64,000 nucleotides of DNA from Endocalyx cinctus (Eukaryota > Ascomycota > Sordariomycetes > Amphisphaeriales > Apiosporaceae), in assembly GCA_001600455.1 (NCBI GenBank), contig BCKC01000003.1, positions 4,448,754-4,512,753 on the forward strand. The letters are read 5' to 3'. The notes under the pieces are model-generated. The model worked only from the letters and a program-made list of their open reading frames with translations. It was not told the DNA's origin and did no database searches. Positions within the stretch are counted from its first letter, which is position 1, and each line of letters opens with the position of its first letter. Both the position numbers and the translations under genes were made by a program. This document shows, in pieces, positions 34,693-48,139 of the stretch.

Positions 34693-37600
34693 AAAGTATC
34701 ACTCTTATGCTTATAGATCACTGCCTCGCGCCAACAAAGGTAAAAATAGCGAGACGGTTAGGCGCATTGTTTCTACATTGATCGAGCAGAGGAGCATAGG
34801 GCGGTGTATTCAAGGAATCCGAGGAGGAAACATGCGACTATGGATACACAAAAGCTAAAAAAAAAATAAGGGCGCCCAGCATATAATATGACTCTTAAAA
34901 TGGTTAACGTCCGTATAGCTTGCTTGTAGTTTCGACACAATTCTATTTATGAACTTAGACAAAATGATACCGTTCTTCTACTACTTCGGGTGATCAACGT
35001 GATTATGGAATTTGGTGTACAATTAGTGCCTCCTAAATATGAGTAGTAATGGAAAATATATGACACTATGTGGAATTCTTCTTTTACTTTGCCCTCGGTG
35101 CTTGATATACGTCTTGTCTATAACAGGTGTGCACGTAGGCGTATGGCTAGTTCGGTGCGAGTCGGGAAGATATCTCAGAAAGAGGTATTTGATATCTATC
35201 GGGGATAGACGGCCGACTCGTGTGTATATGCGGGATCTCCTTATCGTAAGCTACGAAGAGCCGAAACCAGTACAATCTAATAACTGAGGTCTGTATATGT
35301 GTTTTTCTTCACTTGTTTTATCTTGAAGTTTGTGTCTGGTAGTTAAAACGAAACAAAACGTATGAATTCCTTAAGTCGAGATATTTGGCCCTACCGTACC
35401 TTTTATATTCATTTCCCTTCGCACCTGGCTCGGGCCGTAGGGTCCGCTTTTACGTCCCGAGTCCGAGGCGGTGCTTGAACCGGGCGAAGTCCTTCAGCGT
35501 TCGATATCCTCGATTATCTTTCTTTCTTTTTTTTTTTTTTTTTTTTCCCCTCTCCGGGCTTTTGGTCTTTTTGGAGTGATGGGTTTGAGGAGCTGCTTGA
35601 GGGGAAGAGGGGGAAGAGGGGGGATGAGATCTCGAACGAGGATAGAGGTGGACGGGTTAAGTTGAGATTCGGGGATGTTTGCTTTTATGATTATACGTCA
35701 ATATTTATTTTGAATAATGGATAACGAGGAAAATCGGGATACCTCGCCTTCACAAACCAAAAAAAAAAAAAAAAAAAAAAAAACGGGGGGAGGAGGGGAG
35801 GGGGGGTTCTACATTTCTTTGCCGGCCCTTCCTAAGACGTTGGTAAGCAATAGCGCCCCGGACGAGGGAGGATCGGAAAAAAAAGGGTCTCGACGGTGCC
35901 GCCGCGGGACAAAGGGCGCGGGAAACATCGACGCTAAAATTATCTCGTTAAAAGGAAGGCTGCTTACTCTACGTTACCTGCCGGTTAAAGGTCCCGGGGA
36001 GAGTCTTTGCTCGGCTCCGGAGAACGGTCATCTAGCTTAGAGGGGGGGCGGGTGGCAGTCGAGGCGAGGATGCGGTCTAGTTTGAGAGTGCCGGCTGAGA
36101 AAAAGTCCGTGGGTCTGAACGACTCCTTCTTCGCCTCGTAGGAAAGTAAAAGAAGAAGAAGAAGAAGTGGGAAGAGAATATATGTGTCTGTGAGTGAATT
36201 CGGACCCGGCCCCTTTCCACGCGAGCGGCTAGGAAGGCGGCCCGAGGCGTCGTCGATTGGTTGGTGAAATCGAGGAGGAGAGATTGGATCGCTTGGATAC
36301 GTACGTGCTCGTCGGCGTGGCGGACAACTTGAGGATGTGCGAGGTCGTGGATATGCCGAGTTACGCTATTGGATGTGCTCTGCCCTCGAATTTTTTTCTT
36401 CTTTTGCTTGCTGAGTCTAGTTGATTAGATTCAGAGGCTTTCTCTACCTTGTGGCAGGGGATGACTCGGAGCGCGTTTTTCTTTGTTAGGGAGATATAAA
36501 TATATTTTACACTACTAATACTCTTTTTAAGGGTATCTACGAATACAGATCGTCGTGAAAACCCCTCTTAAGGTTTCAAAGAAATAGAAATAGAGAGAGG
36601 CAAGTTACCGAGTTCAATCTCAAATTTGAGCTGCTGATGGCATCTTTTTCTTGCCTTTCTCCCTTCCATAAGCACCGTTATCATTTTTACCTCCTTGCTT
36701 ACGTAGTATAGGTAGAAACATCACCTACGTAATCCAGAAGTATCAGATATAAGACTGTTTTATTGTATTACAAAAAAAAAAAAAATGCCTTGTCGTTTGC
36801 CTACATGATAACTCTTCTATGATAGACTGTAATACGAAATGGCTAGTAGCCACGACGTATGGCATAAGCACACCGCCTGGATAGCTAATTATCTTGTATA
36901 TTATATGAATATCCGCGACCACTGACCAGAGGGAACAAAATATCCGAGGCAGCCAAGACCGTCGTAATGTAGTATATTATCGAATAGCCTATTTGACCTA
37001 TTTTTGATCTGGTTTCTATTCTCAACTTCGTTTGATTAATCATCTCCGTTACCTTTCTTCTACGTAGGTCGATGAAAGCCAAGCAAATGAACCTGACCTA
37101 CATGTGTAAACGAGTTACGAGTTCTTGGTGTGCTATAACAAGATCAATAATCTTCACCGCAATCCTTACGTAGTATTTCCCTGGTTATTATTTCGAATCG
37201 AAACATCGTAGCGTTACACAAAAACTAAATTCTGACTGGGATTCGGATCCTGACGACTCCATAGGGCGGATGAGCGATACCAGTAGATAGGGCTGGATTA
37301 TATTATATCTCTTGTATTATTTATTATTATTTTTTTTTCTTTCTAGGAAATCCCAAAGTAATGGTTCTTTCCAGACCCCTGCACAGAATTTCAGATTTCG
37401 GTGGCGCGGACGAATCTCTCCCCGTCCGTAACGTCCTTTTGAACTTCAGCTTCCCCCAGACTCCCTCAAATAGAAGATTAATAATATGCTGTTAACCTTG
37501 GAATTTTGCCCTGTATTTTTCATCTGATCACATGGTATTCTTCTCTTTCCCCCCCTTCCTTTTTGTCTCATTGATCCTTTCATGTTATATCCATCTATGT

Positions 37601-37874
37601 GATATAGCGTAGTGTAGATAAAGTGTAAGCAACCCGCATTTCATCATTTGTTTTTTCCCTTTAGGGCGCACTTTTTACCTTGCCTCCAATTCTGTGATAG
37701 GCCATAATAATATTATTGATTTTTATTTTATTTTATTTTTCAGCTACTGTACGGTATACCGAATTTGTTGGGTTTCATCTCTTTTAGGAAGGAAGACGCG
37801 ATGTCGTTATCCTGAATAAATTACCCGTCTTAACTAATGAGCGCTTAACTCGCGACCCGCTCCCGGTTGTGGTG
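34693..37874. other. Intergenic stretch of 3.2 kb with no recognisable gene
   Basis: It starts with the EF-2 3' UTR and ends with the presumed leader of the Clr5-ankyrin gene. The part from about 35,400 to 36,350 is richer in G and C than its surroundings and holds a T-run (about 35525-35546), an A-run (about 35760-35783) and G-rich DNA. Frames at 35039-35287 (82 codons) and 35717-36040 (107 codons, starting inside the A-run region) resemble no family. Confidence 0.5.
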
Positions 37875-40800
37875 ATGATGGAAGGAGGATTATCGGGATT
37901 TAACGGGGCCGCCTCCGGGAATGGCAATACTATAAGTTACCGGATGAATTCGCGCTCGCCTAGGAGAACCTCCTCTTCGTCAAATTCCGTTATCGAGACC
38001 GTAAAATCAACTTACTCGCCGTCGTCGGACAAGGAAACCGTCGGCAACGCCGATGACGACGATAATGAGAATGATGATGGCTCCTCCAGTATCGCTCCCA
38101 AGAACGGGGAGAAGGGTGCTCCCGTTCGAAGAAGGCAATATACCCACGCTGAGTGGGATGCTCTAAAGGATAGCCTGAAAGACCTCTATATGGTCCAGAA
38201 TCTCCCTCTCCCGAAGGTGATAGAGAAGCTGTCCAAGGATCATGATTTTCAGGCAACGTACGCTCTATTGGTTTTTTTTTTTTTATTTCTCTTTCTCTCT
38301 TTCAAATTCATTTAAACAGTACCGTGAGGCTAATTTGATCATTAGCCAGAGGATGTACAAAACTCAGTTTAAACGATGGGGCTGGGAGAAGAATCTGACG
38401 GGAAAGAGGGTGTCGGACTTGTTTCGAACCGACTCGATTAAAGACGGTGTTCGAAAAGTCGTCGATTTAGCTCGCGTCGAGAGGTATCTCAAGCGTAAGA
38501 GGCCTTACGACGAGGGTGTGCAAGTCGAACGGAGCACCAGCCCAAATTCCCCGTTGGTTCTGAAGCCGAAGCCTCAGAAACAGAAGACGGCTTATAAATC
38601 GGATATGCTCATGATGTGCCAATATCTCGGTGGCAACGGCGGCACTTACGCTTACCCGACTCAATTCAAAGAAATTTCAACCGTCTCGCTGGGACTGCCT
38701 GATGATCCTCACAAAGGAATTTATGGCGAGAAAGCTATCGTACCCACCCAATTACAGCTTCCGTGGAGACAAAAAAGATTTCGCGTCGAGATTCGAAATC
38801 CGTAAGTTAGCGAAACAGTAGAACCAGTTTCATCTCAAAATAAACTAGTTAATATATAAGCTAATATTTTCTTTAATAGATACCGAAATATCGGCCACCT
38901 TGCTTTCCTTCCAGAAAAAGACGTGTACAGGGCGGATTCATGGGGTCGACACGAATTTCACGACGTCAGCGAGCGGACGTGCCACGGCGGCTGCTCCTGC
39001 CGGATCCTCGGCTACAGGAGCCACGTGTTCGCCGTCCTGATCCACGGCAAGACGATCCGGGTGCGGATCCTCAGCCCTACCTTGCGGGAGTCGGTCCGGC
39101 GCATCTCTTCCTTAAAGGGGGTCGGCGACCGCGTGAACGCCTCGTTCGAGCTCTTCGACGGGTACGCGCTCCTGCAGAACTACCGGGCCTTCCGCCGGAA
39201 CGCGTCGGACGTCTTCTCGTCCACCGGCCGGGTCTCGACCGAGCTCGACCTCCTCGTCGACGGCCTGCTCGAGGACGCCGACATCTGGTACCGCTGCGGG
39301 TACGACGACCTCGTCGAGGCGGGCATCCTCGACCGCCAGCTCATGTGCCGGTTCAAGCACCAGAGGCTCATGCGTGGCATACAGCAGCTCGACGACGGGT
39401 TCAGGGCCGTCGACGGGGCCGCGAACGCGAGGAGGTGGAACTTGGACCGGGGGTCGATCGAGGAAGAGGAAAAGGAAGAAGAAGAAGAAGAAGAAGGGGA
39501 GGAAGCTCCCCTCGAAGCTTTCCAGCTGAGCCCTTTCCATACTCTGCCCGGAGGTGGCGTGGATGAAATTTCTCTGAACCAAGATGAAAACGCTCCAGCG
39601 GGCGAGTTGAATGGCGGGGGAGTTGTTACGACAGACTTCCCGGATTTCACGGATATCAATAGTCATCAGTCGGTTGCTAGTAGTTACCCTACTCCTAACG
39701 TATTGATGAGTCCACCACTCGATTCATTTGTACAATATTCTATGCAAATGGAGGATGGCAACGGTAACACGCCAATATATCCGATGGCGCAACAAGTCGA
39801 AGTTGACTTTCATCAAATTCAAGACCCGACTTCTCACCCAGAGAACTTCCACAATGGCGTTGACGATCTTGGCTCTAAACTCGTTGCAGCCTGTATGGTG
39901 GGCGATATCGGCATGGCGAAGTCGCTCCTCGACATTGGAGCCGACGTTAATAAGGCGGCTGCGCTAGCTGATGGGAACACGACGAAGAATATAACGCCGT
40001 TAATTGCCGCCATCGAGAACCATCACGAGGATCTCGTGCGCATTTTAGTAGTAGATTACGGGGCCGAATTAAGACCAGACAAGGCCGGGCAAGAGCAAGA
40101 TATTTCTAATACCGCTCCTACTACTGATGGGGTAGTGCTGACTTCGGATCGTGTACCTCTTCACGTTGCTGTCCATACAAGAAATTATCAGATGGTGAAG
40201 CTCTTACTCGACCTCGGGGCCTGTATAGAAACGCGGTACCGACATAGCGTCTACACCAACAGCGTCGTTCAAAATAGGAGAGGGACTTATCACCATAGTC
40301 ATAATTACCATCAAAATATTTCTTCCCGAGTCGTCACCGCACTTACAGAAGCAGCCAGGACGCAGCAACTAGACATTTTCCGCTTGCTGCTGTGCTGGGA
40401 TACCACATTTTCCACCTCCCTTAAGACGGTGAACTTTTCTTCCCCTCCCGGCGCCACTAGTACTCTAACGCGAGAAGGCGGCGATCATCCGCCTTACTCG
40501 TCGTCATCATCGTCTTCCTTCTTCTTCTCCCGCACCAAAACAGACGACCTCCTCGCCGCCGCCTCGGCCGGAAACCTAGCTGACGTGATCGAGGCCCTCG
40601 CGACGGGCGCCGACGTCAACGCCGTGTCGCCCCTCCGGGGCACGGCCCTCGGCCAGGCCTGCGTCCGGGATCGGCGCCACGTGGTCCGCCACCTGCTGCG
40701 GAAGCGCGGCGCCGACCCCCAGCTCGCTTGCCTGTACCTCGCCCGCGCCGGCATGCCCAAGGCGGCCGCGAGGCTCGCCCGGGCGGCATACGGCGACGAA

Positions 40801-42477
40801 GGGAACGGCACGAGCTTTCAGAACTTGCGGAAGCGGTTCGTGCGGCAGTATCGCCTGCTCGCGCGGATTTGCGACGGCGCCGAGGACGAGGAAGATAACG
40901 AGGACGAAAATGACAATAATAATAATAATAATAAAAATTGGGACGATAACGAATCCACCACCTTTTCCGGTACTTCTTCTTCCCATCCTCGTCCTCGTCC
41001 TCCTCATCCTCCTCGTCGTAAAACGGAAAACCTAGCGGCTTTCAGCCGGCAGAACCGCACCCACGCGCAAGCCTGGTCCCGAGGGATCGAGGTGATGCGC
41101 AAGATCTGCCTCGGGGACGCGCCCCTCGAGGTAGCGGACGCGGCCGCGTTCCTGGCCGTCGCGAGGGCCGTGGCCGAGACGATCGCGGGCGCCGGCGGGA
41201 ACGCGTCGCTGCTTCTGGACCGGTTCGACGGCGACCTGACCCGGTGGCAGCAGCTGTTTCCCTTCGACGAGGATCTGAGCTCGTTCCGACGCGTCGCGAG
41301 GCGGGCTTGGAACGTGACGTTGACGGAACGGTATCCGAGCGATAATAATAATAATAATCACGACGGGGTCCAAAAAGGAGGAGGAGGCGTGAGTAGTGGA
41401 GGAGGAGGAGGAATAGCAGGAGAGGAGCGCGAAGACGGCGAGACTTTGGAGCGGTTTCGAGACCTCATTTCTACTTTGATCGAGGGCGCGCACGAACGTC
41501 TGCGTCTTTGCCCGGGCGCTCGGAATACGGCTTTCGTGGGCGGTAAAGGCCACGAAGCTACCTTGCTTAGGTGGATGAGGGGTCGGGCCGCCGAGGTGGC
41601 TACCGCTACTGCTTCTTCTTCTACTACTACCTTTCCTACTGCTACTGCCGAGTCTAATCCCTCTTCTACTTCTTTTTCGCCGCCGTATTCGCATTCCAGC
41701 CTCGATGACGATAATAATAACCCTTATCGTGATCCGCCGCCTCCTTGGATACTGCGCTCGGATAGGGGTCGCGATAATAATCAGAATAACCCACTTACGC
41801 CCGACGCGGAAATGACGAGACGGGATTATCACTTCGACGGTCATAAAGATGGGAATAGATACTGGCTCCCGGGCGTGGATAGGGTGGCCCAGTTCCTTTT
41901 CAGGGGTCCGATATTTTCTATTGTGTTTTCTTTCTTGCATGGTATGTTTGTTTTTCTTTTCTTTTTTTTTTTTTTTTGCTTCTTTATCCTCATTTCATTA
42001 CGATTCTTCTTTGTTAACGACTTTGCTAATCAAAACCAACCCAATCGATCAGGTTTCCAAACCGTATTCTGGCCTCCAAACCTTATCTGGAATCGAGTCG
42101 GAGTCGGGACATCCAAGGAACGTCTCGATAATTTAATACGATATTTCCAACCTCCTCCTTCCCCTCCTTCTCCTCCCGGTAAGGAGTGGAAACCCGACCA
42201 TCATCATCATAATCATTCTTTGACCAATAATTCCTCATCTTCGTCCATTACGAATACCAAAAACCACATTAACAACAACAGTAATGGCCATCCCATCACG
42301 CCGACGCTCACTAACGTCTCCTATTCTTCTTCAACTTGTTCTTCTTCCTCTTCTGCCGCCGCCACCACCATCACCACCCATAGGCATGGATATACGGCGA
42401 ACAAGCCGTCTACGTACCTAGGCCCCAAGCCGAATACTTGGCATAGTCTGCTTAGCAGTAAGGGGTATTGGATTTAA
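37875..42477 (+). CDS. Clr5-domain protein with ankyrin repeats
   Basis: Four exons: 37875-38257, 38346-38801, 38880-41941 and 42053-42477, giving 1441 aa. Intron 1 uses GTACGC and acceptor CATTAG; this join reads HDFQATQRMYKTQFKRWGW, the canonical Clr5 domain (about 90-144), whereas a nearer acceptor breaks the frame. Intron 2 joins EIRNP/YRNIGHLAF. Ankyrin-type repeats occur at about 605-740 (KSLLDIGADVN, VKLLLDLGA) and 834-905 (ALATGADVNAVSPLRGTALGQA). The remainder is low complexity: poly-Glu, Asn, Ser and a His/Asn-rich tail. Clr5 domains are found in many fungal proteins; the name comes from a fission-yeast silencing factor, and ankyrins bind proteins, so a nuclear regulatory or scaffold role is plausible but unproven. 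Met37878 is an alternative start. Intron 3 is stop-free and 111 nt. Confidence 0.85.
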
Positions 42478-43404
42478 GAAAATTTGGCCATTTATACTGT
42501 GGTTCTCTCCCTTTTTTTTTTCTTTTTGTACACAATACTTTAACATATAACCACATACAGATACTTATAAGCATATATCAACAACTCAGCGAGCTGGATC
42601 TTCATTTTTTTATTTATTTCCTTTTTTTTTTTTTTTTACCTTCCCCGTCGTCATCATCGTTCATCGTATCAGGTTAACGGTACATATTCTAGCAATGGCT
42701 AGCTGGGACCATGCAAACTACAAGCACATGTATAATAAGTATATAGATAGACACGGTCATTCCAAATATACAATGTCTGTTTCGTTAAGAGTACCCAATC
42801 TTCTTTCTTCACTTTTTTTCACGTAGCCCTACTATAATTCAATCGTAATACTCCCTAGAGAATTCGTGACGCGGCTGAGTTTTTCGATACCTATTAAACG
42901 CGCGGAGAATGCGTATTTATGACTACTCCTACTAACGTGCTTAAGCTTATTCAATCTCAATAGGAAATATCTTCATATGTCAAAAGTAATTTTATTCTTT
43001 TTTTTTTTAGTCCCCAACTCAGTATAAAGTAATTATCATCTATGTATTTGATCTCTATCATGAGTTTCCTAAGCCCCGATCTTCCAAGGCATTCACACAT
43101 ACCCTTGATTAAGCTTCGTAGGCATACTGTTTTCTTGTCATCTTTATCGTCTGTTTCTACATATCGGAGTTCTTGCCCCAACTCCAGTTCTTTTCTATAT
43201 CGGGGACATGGGCCGAGAAAAAAAAAATCACCACCGATCTTTTATGTCGTATCAATTCTCAATGAGACAAAAATGGGACTTCTTCTCCTTCTAGTAACCT
43301 CGGTGTTTAATACTCGGTTTTAAGATATTTAGAACCCGGTATCAAAGAAACTGAGTAGACGCATCGGTCTTTACAACCTGTACCACGCGAGAAGTAGAAC
43401 TAAG
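42478..43404. other. Intergenic between convergent genes
   Basis: The 3' regions of the Clr5-ankyrin and MTR10 genes meet here. It has two T-runs (about 42510-42520 and 42621-42637) and no gene that I recognise. Confidence 0.6.
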
Positions 43405-46400
43405 TTAGGCCGCAAATGAGAATGGAGATGCCGCCAGTTGACCCAGTCCGTCTCGAGGAGCGATGTATCTTCTTCGATATGTGTTGGTAAAATCTTGCAG
43501 TATTGATCGGATCTGCCGGACGTCGCCCGAGTCTCCAGACCCGAGCTTCGCCCTAATTCTTGCCATGAGTTTATCGGCCTCAATTTGCGTGATGGTATTT
43601 TCTGGGAGTAGCCGTAGAGTACCGTCTACCCACCCTACAGTTTGCTCTGGTAGTATCTCGAATAGAGAAAGAAGGGCTCCACTAGCATCCGCAAAACAGT
43701 CTCCTGGAAAAGTGATCATCATGCCTGCTAGTATGCGCTTTATTAACATCTCACCCTTTGAGAGCAGCAGTTGGCGCACGATATTTGTCAGTTGAGTCAC
43801 AACTTCTGGTGAGAGATGGTCGTAAGTGGATGGAGGGTATCTTGAAGCCCAGGCTAGGACATCGCGTATGTAGTGAAGAGTGGCCGACACAGGCTCTCGT
43901 TGCTCCAAGTTTAGCACCGCAAGAGCCGCCTCAAACACCGGGGTGAAGACTGATGAGGGGATGAATTTCTGAGGATAGTAGAGTAGACCATCCACCACGA
44001 GTCGATAGAAGTCCTCGCTTACATCCGGTAATTCTTGAGGCGAGAGCTCGCTAATGAATCGTAGAACATTAGTTGATTGGGCCTCAAAAAATGCATATAT
44101 ATTTTCCGTCAAGGCCGGATCCACGCGGTCTCGATCGTCAGAGAACTCGCGCAAGATGCCACCTGTAACCCACAGAAAACAGCCTTGTTTCGAAGCAGCA
44201 AACCCGCTGGCCAATCTATTAGCCATGTCGGGAAGAAGTGGCGACATCGCCGCTCTGTGAGCTATCACCATGGACCTCCAGAACCGACACACCCTCTCGC
44301 AAATGGGCGCAAAGTCGGAAAATGTTTCCAAGATCTTGCCCGAAATCGGGAAAACTTCCTGCCAGAACTTGACGGCAGGGTCTTCTTCGTCTTTCTCGAC
44401 AGGCGGAAGTATGACGACAATATGAACGAACATAGTGATAAGCTGGAAATGATCCGCAACGGCTAGCTTTCCGTCTTTATCTACGGCGTTGTTAGCCTTC
44501 AGCATCAGTCTCTGAACCAATGGCTCGCAGAAAAGTTTCAGGAGCTTGTAAATCTCGCTCTTAGGTTGCACCGATACGACGCTCGCAACCCCTTCCGTGA
44601 TCTCTTCTTGACTGATGGCAGGGAGCTTGTCCAATATCTGGTCGTAAAACTGCTGAAGTTGGAGAACTTGCTCTCCCAGGAGATGCTTGCAGTCGGTACA
44701 GAAATATCTAATAGCCATCGCAGCGGCTCGGACGACCTCCTTTGATTCGGTATCAAAAGCAGACACGATGTAGTTGAATTGCGGACTTAAGAATTCGGGA
44801 TGATCGGCAGTCCATTCGGTATAACGACCTAGCACCATAATGGTTGCGAATCGCAGCTTCTCGTGCGCCGGCATCTGAACTAGGAGTGGCATAAGCTGTG
44901 GAAGGACGATGCTCTCATCCTTTTCCACCATGCGGCCCATAGCACGCATGGCAAATAAAGGTGCTTCTAATGCTTGCCAATGGGGTACGGAGGCACCGTT
45001 TGCCAGACCGGCGTACTTCTGCATCCAAGTGGTAATAGAGTCGAGGACCTTAGTCAGACATTCGGTGACACCCATAACTTCGCACGCGTCTTTGAGGGTA
45101 TCGCCCATCTGATGCCTGAACTCGCGGAACTTTTCCTCCGCCTCCCTATCACCTTCGAATAAATCTTTCTCGTCGCCCGATTCGGAGACCGGATACTCGA
45201 GATGCCTTAGAAGAATGTCGACCAGTTTCGAATAAACGTCGGCTAGTTCCATCCGAGCTTGAATGTAACGTTCGAGGACAAGGTACTGCTTGAGTTCGTA
45301 CCAGAAATCAAACGTGTGTTCGATCACCTCCCTTTCCTTGTCCCCGGCAGCGCATTCAAGTACAGAATCCACCAAAGGCCTGAAGTGAGCAGGCTCGCGC
45401 GCGACAGCGACTACCCAGGATAGACCAGCGTCAGAGAATACTTTGGTAAGGGACTTGTATGACTCGACATCCTCTTCCTCGATCAACTTCTGTATCTTTG
45501 GCCTAAGGGCAAGGATCCGGGGCAGCAAAACTTGAATGGTGACTATGTTATCATCCACGTCCCTAGTTTCCCTCACTATAGTTGATAGACATTCGGCAGC
45601 CTCTTGGAAGGAGGTGTCGGAGTCCAAAGCGTTGAAAATAATATTTAACAGGGGTGAGTTGACAACGTCACTGACAGGAACTTCACGGAGCCACGATGTT
45701 ATACATTCGAGGAGTTGGGGGTTCGTGGCAGCGGTCGCTGTGCATAGGCATGTTAGTACATAGAATAACAGGAAGGCTAATTAGCTGTTCAAGAAAGTGT
45801 AATCACTCACGTGAGGAATGAGCATAAGTGATTAAAAGTTGGACAACTTGGGCGGCATTATCTCCAAGCAGTTCGGTTGTTCTTTCGCTGAGTTCGTCTT
45901 CCTATATCAGTTATTAGAATGCGATTACTTTCGAGCCGTACGATCTCGGAGCGTCGTGAAAAGATGGAATAACGGAGACGATGTTGGTGTATTTCGATCC
46001 ACATACTGTCAAGGTGATCTTGCGTCCTTCGGTCACTTCTTCCGGCAGAACTCTAAGGAAATCCAATATGCATGCGTGGCCGGCGACATCATCCCCCATA
46101 GCGGCTACGACGACAGGTAAAACATCTTTCCAACCCCTCATCTGTATCGCTAGGATAGCCAGACACACGCATAGTTGAATCCTTATCGGTCTTGGACCGG
46201 GCGCATATAGTTTCAGTAGATTTAATAGCTGATCTCGAACGGCTGGGAGCTCGGACGGGGCGACCTGGGTTGAGAGGTCGAACGTTATCTACACCGGATC
46301 AAAATAAAACGAATTAGTCATCTCGTACTCCGTCATGATTTTAGTCTCGCGGTGGGCTTTTTTGAGATGATTTACCTTTCCTCGCAGAGTTGTGGCGGCA

Positions 46401-46656
46401 AAAAGCTTGACGTCCGCTTCGGCATTGGATTCTAATATGGTGATGGCGCCTGTCCAAGCCGATGTCTTATTTTATGTGTAAGCAGGTATATATATACATT
46501 TCCACGACGGAGGAGAACGCTCACCGATTTCTGGAATTTCTCTAGATACTCGTGCGCACTGCGTTTCTTCTCAGAGTCCCCACCCCGCAAGGTCAGCATA
46601 GCCTCCAACACATTCTCAACTTCGAAGGATTGCTGAATTCCGTTTGAGGCCATCAT
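43405..46656 (-). CDS. MTR10: Importin-beta family nuclear import receptor Mtr10 / transportin-3
   Basis: Five exons: 46656-46525, 46465-46376, 46288-46007, 45901-45811 and 45737-43405, giving 975 aa, the usual length. Joins read FQKS/TSAWTGAITI, TLRGK/ITFDLSTQ, KITLT/EDELSERT and AHSSP/TAATNPQLL. HEAT repeats run throughout. Residues about 20-70 are the N-terminal importin helix pair and about 75-200 an exportin-1-like domain (IRIQLCVCLAILAIQM). The C-terminus ends with RRRYIAPRDGLGQL, as in fungal Mtr10. Mtr10 carries SR-type mRNA-binding proteins such as Npl3 into the nucleus with Ran-GTP release and also affects tRNA traffic. Met46653 is an alternative start. It is head-to-head with the SmE gene. 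Confidence 0.95.
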
Positions 46657-47564
46657 GCACAAAATTATATTCGATCAGATCAGCATAAAGAAGAGTGGTG
46701 GGGTGGGCACGGAGGCGGATCGGGCAGGAGAAGAAAGGGGCAGCAAAAGGCTGCCTATTCGAATTATTTTTGATGCGGCGCGACGATCGGGTTGTTAGAG
46801 TTTTGTCGCTTCGTTCAGACAAATAATACGGGTAAAAGAAAATAGATGGAAGATGGGGTAAAGAAATATATGGAAAATCAAATGAACGAATAGATGGGAA
46901 ATGCGATGTATTAAGAAGATGATAGTGAAGAAAGTGGGAGAAAATCACCAAGTTCTCATGATAATAAAATAAAGTTTAGGAGGGGCTCCTTATTATTTAT
47001 TGTCAGTTGCCAGCTGCTTTCATGTTGCTAGGGCGCTGTCAAAGAATACCTGATCAGTGATTTCATCCAGTACCTGTGGACATACCTAAGTCCAAGTACC
47101 TAGTAAAGCTAGCGGGCTAGTACCTGATAGGCCTGTGGCTTAATTTTAAAAATTTAAAGACTGGAGGGGTAATTTGTGGCGTGACAGCTGAGACTTTCAC
47201 TGTAGTTGTAGCTTTATCTTTCTATCAGATACTGTACTAATACTTAGTAGGTTAGCCTGTCAGCGCCTGTTAGGTACAATCATCCTTATAATAGTATCCA
47301 CTATTATTGGATAGCAGGTGTAGTCTGCTTCATTCAGCACTTGAACTTTCAGCCTTCAGCCTCGTTGTTTTTTTCATTATTTGGTTCGCTTCTTTCTTTT
47401 TGTTTTTCTTTTTTTTTAATCCACGCCTATCAACATCTCTAACCAGCGACCTACCTATACCGATTTCTTTAAGCTCTACGTACCCTTCGCATCAATACTC
47501 ATTGATCTACCTTTTTCCCTACCATTGAAACCGGAAAAAATCTAAACCAAAACTACTAGACAAA
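46657..47564. promoter_or_regulatory. Divergent promoter region (MTR10 / SME1)
   Basis: 908 bp between two head-to-head housekeeping genes. Part of it (47040-47140) is dense in GTACCTG/AGGTAC-like words; 47360-47520 is pyrimidine-rich and probably the SmE promoter or leader. No gene is seen. Confidence 0.55.
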
Positions 47565-48017
47565 ATGGGTGGTCGAGGTGCAGGTGGACGTAAGGTCTTG
47601 TTTCCCCCCATCAACTTCATCTTCAAGCTTCTCCAAACCCACGCGACCGTTAAGATATGGCTCTACGAACAATTATCAATTAGGCTAGAAGGAAAGATCA
47701 GAGTATGTATAATTCATAAGACACCACGTATACTGTTCCACGAGATTTTTTTTAACTAACGAGTTGGCTGATACGCGTAGGGGTTCGACGAGTTCATGAA
47801 TTTGGTTGTTGACGATGCGGTCGAAGTAAAACAAATTACCAAGACAAACTCAGAGGAGAAAAGAAGGCCTTTAGGTTAGTACAGGAGAATTATAGTCATA
47901 CAAAAGCGGTCTATTTTTATCTAGTCTTCCGTAGGCCTTTTTACTAACAACTCCATCTATATAGGTCAAATCCTGTTGAAGGGCGATAATGTCTCTCTAA
48001 TCCAAGAGGTGCAATGA
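47565..48017 (+). CDS. SME1: Small nuclear ribonucleoprotein SmE
   Basis: Three exons: 47565-47702, 47781-47874 and 47965-48017, giving 94 aa. Joins read EGKIR/GFDEFMNLV and RRPLG/QILLKGDNV. It has the complete Sm fold: Sm1 (about 20-60, with IWLYEQ and GFDEFMNLVVDDAVEV) and Sm2 (ILLKGDNVSLI). SmE is one of seven Sm proteins that form the ring on U1, U2, U4 and U5 snRNAs in the spliceosome. Length and ends match SmE in other fungi. The gene ends 122 bp from the convergent cyclo-ligase gene. Confidence 0.96.
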
Positions 48018-48139
48018 AGAACGATGGAATCCTCCCTTCCAACCCTTCCTCTCTCGAGGAAGGCGACGATGTTATGCCGACAGACGTCCTTACGATGATC
48101 CGCATGTATTACAACCAAGGGACACATATTTTTATTTTG

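Noticed and set aside
38258..38318. Shorter intron 1 of the Clr5-ankyrin gene ending at aaacag, or a GC-AG donor at 38253
   Set aside because: The aaacag acceptor gives a frameshift with the GTACGC donor, and the GC donor inserts residues inside the Clr5 domain. The acceptor at 38345 rebuilds the canonical domain with a normal donor and branch site.
39112..39666. Open frames on the minus strand over the Clr5-ankyrin exon (also 41032-41940)
   Set aside because: They arise from GC-rich codon bias and low-complexity runs of the real gene.
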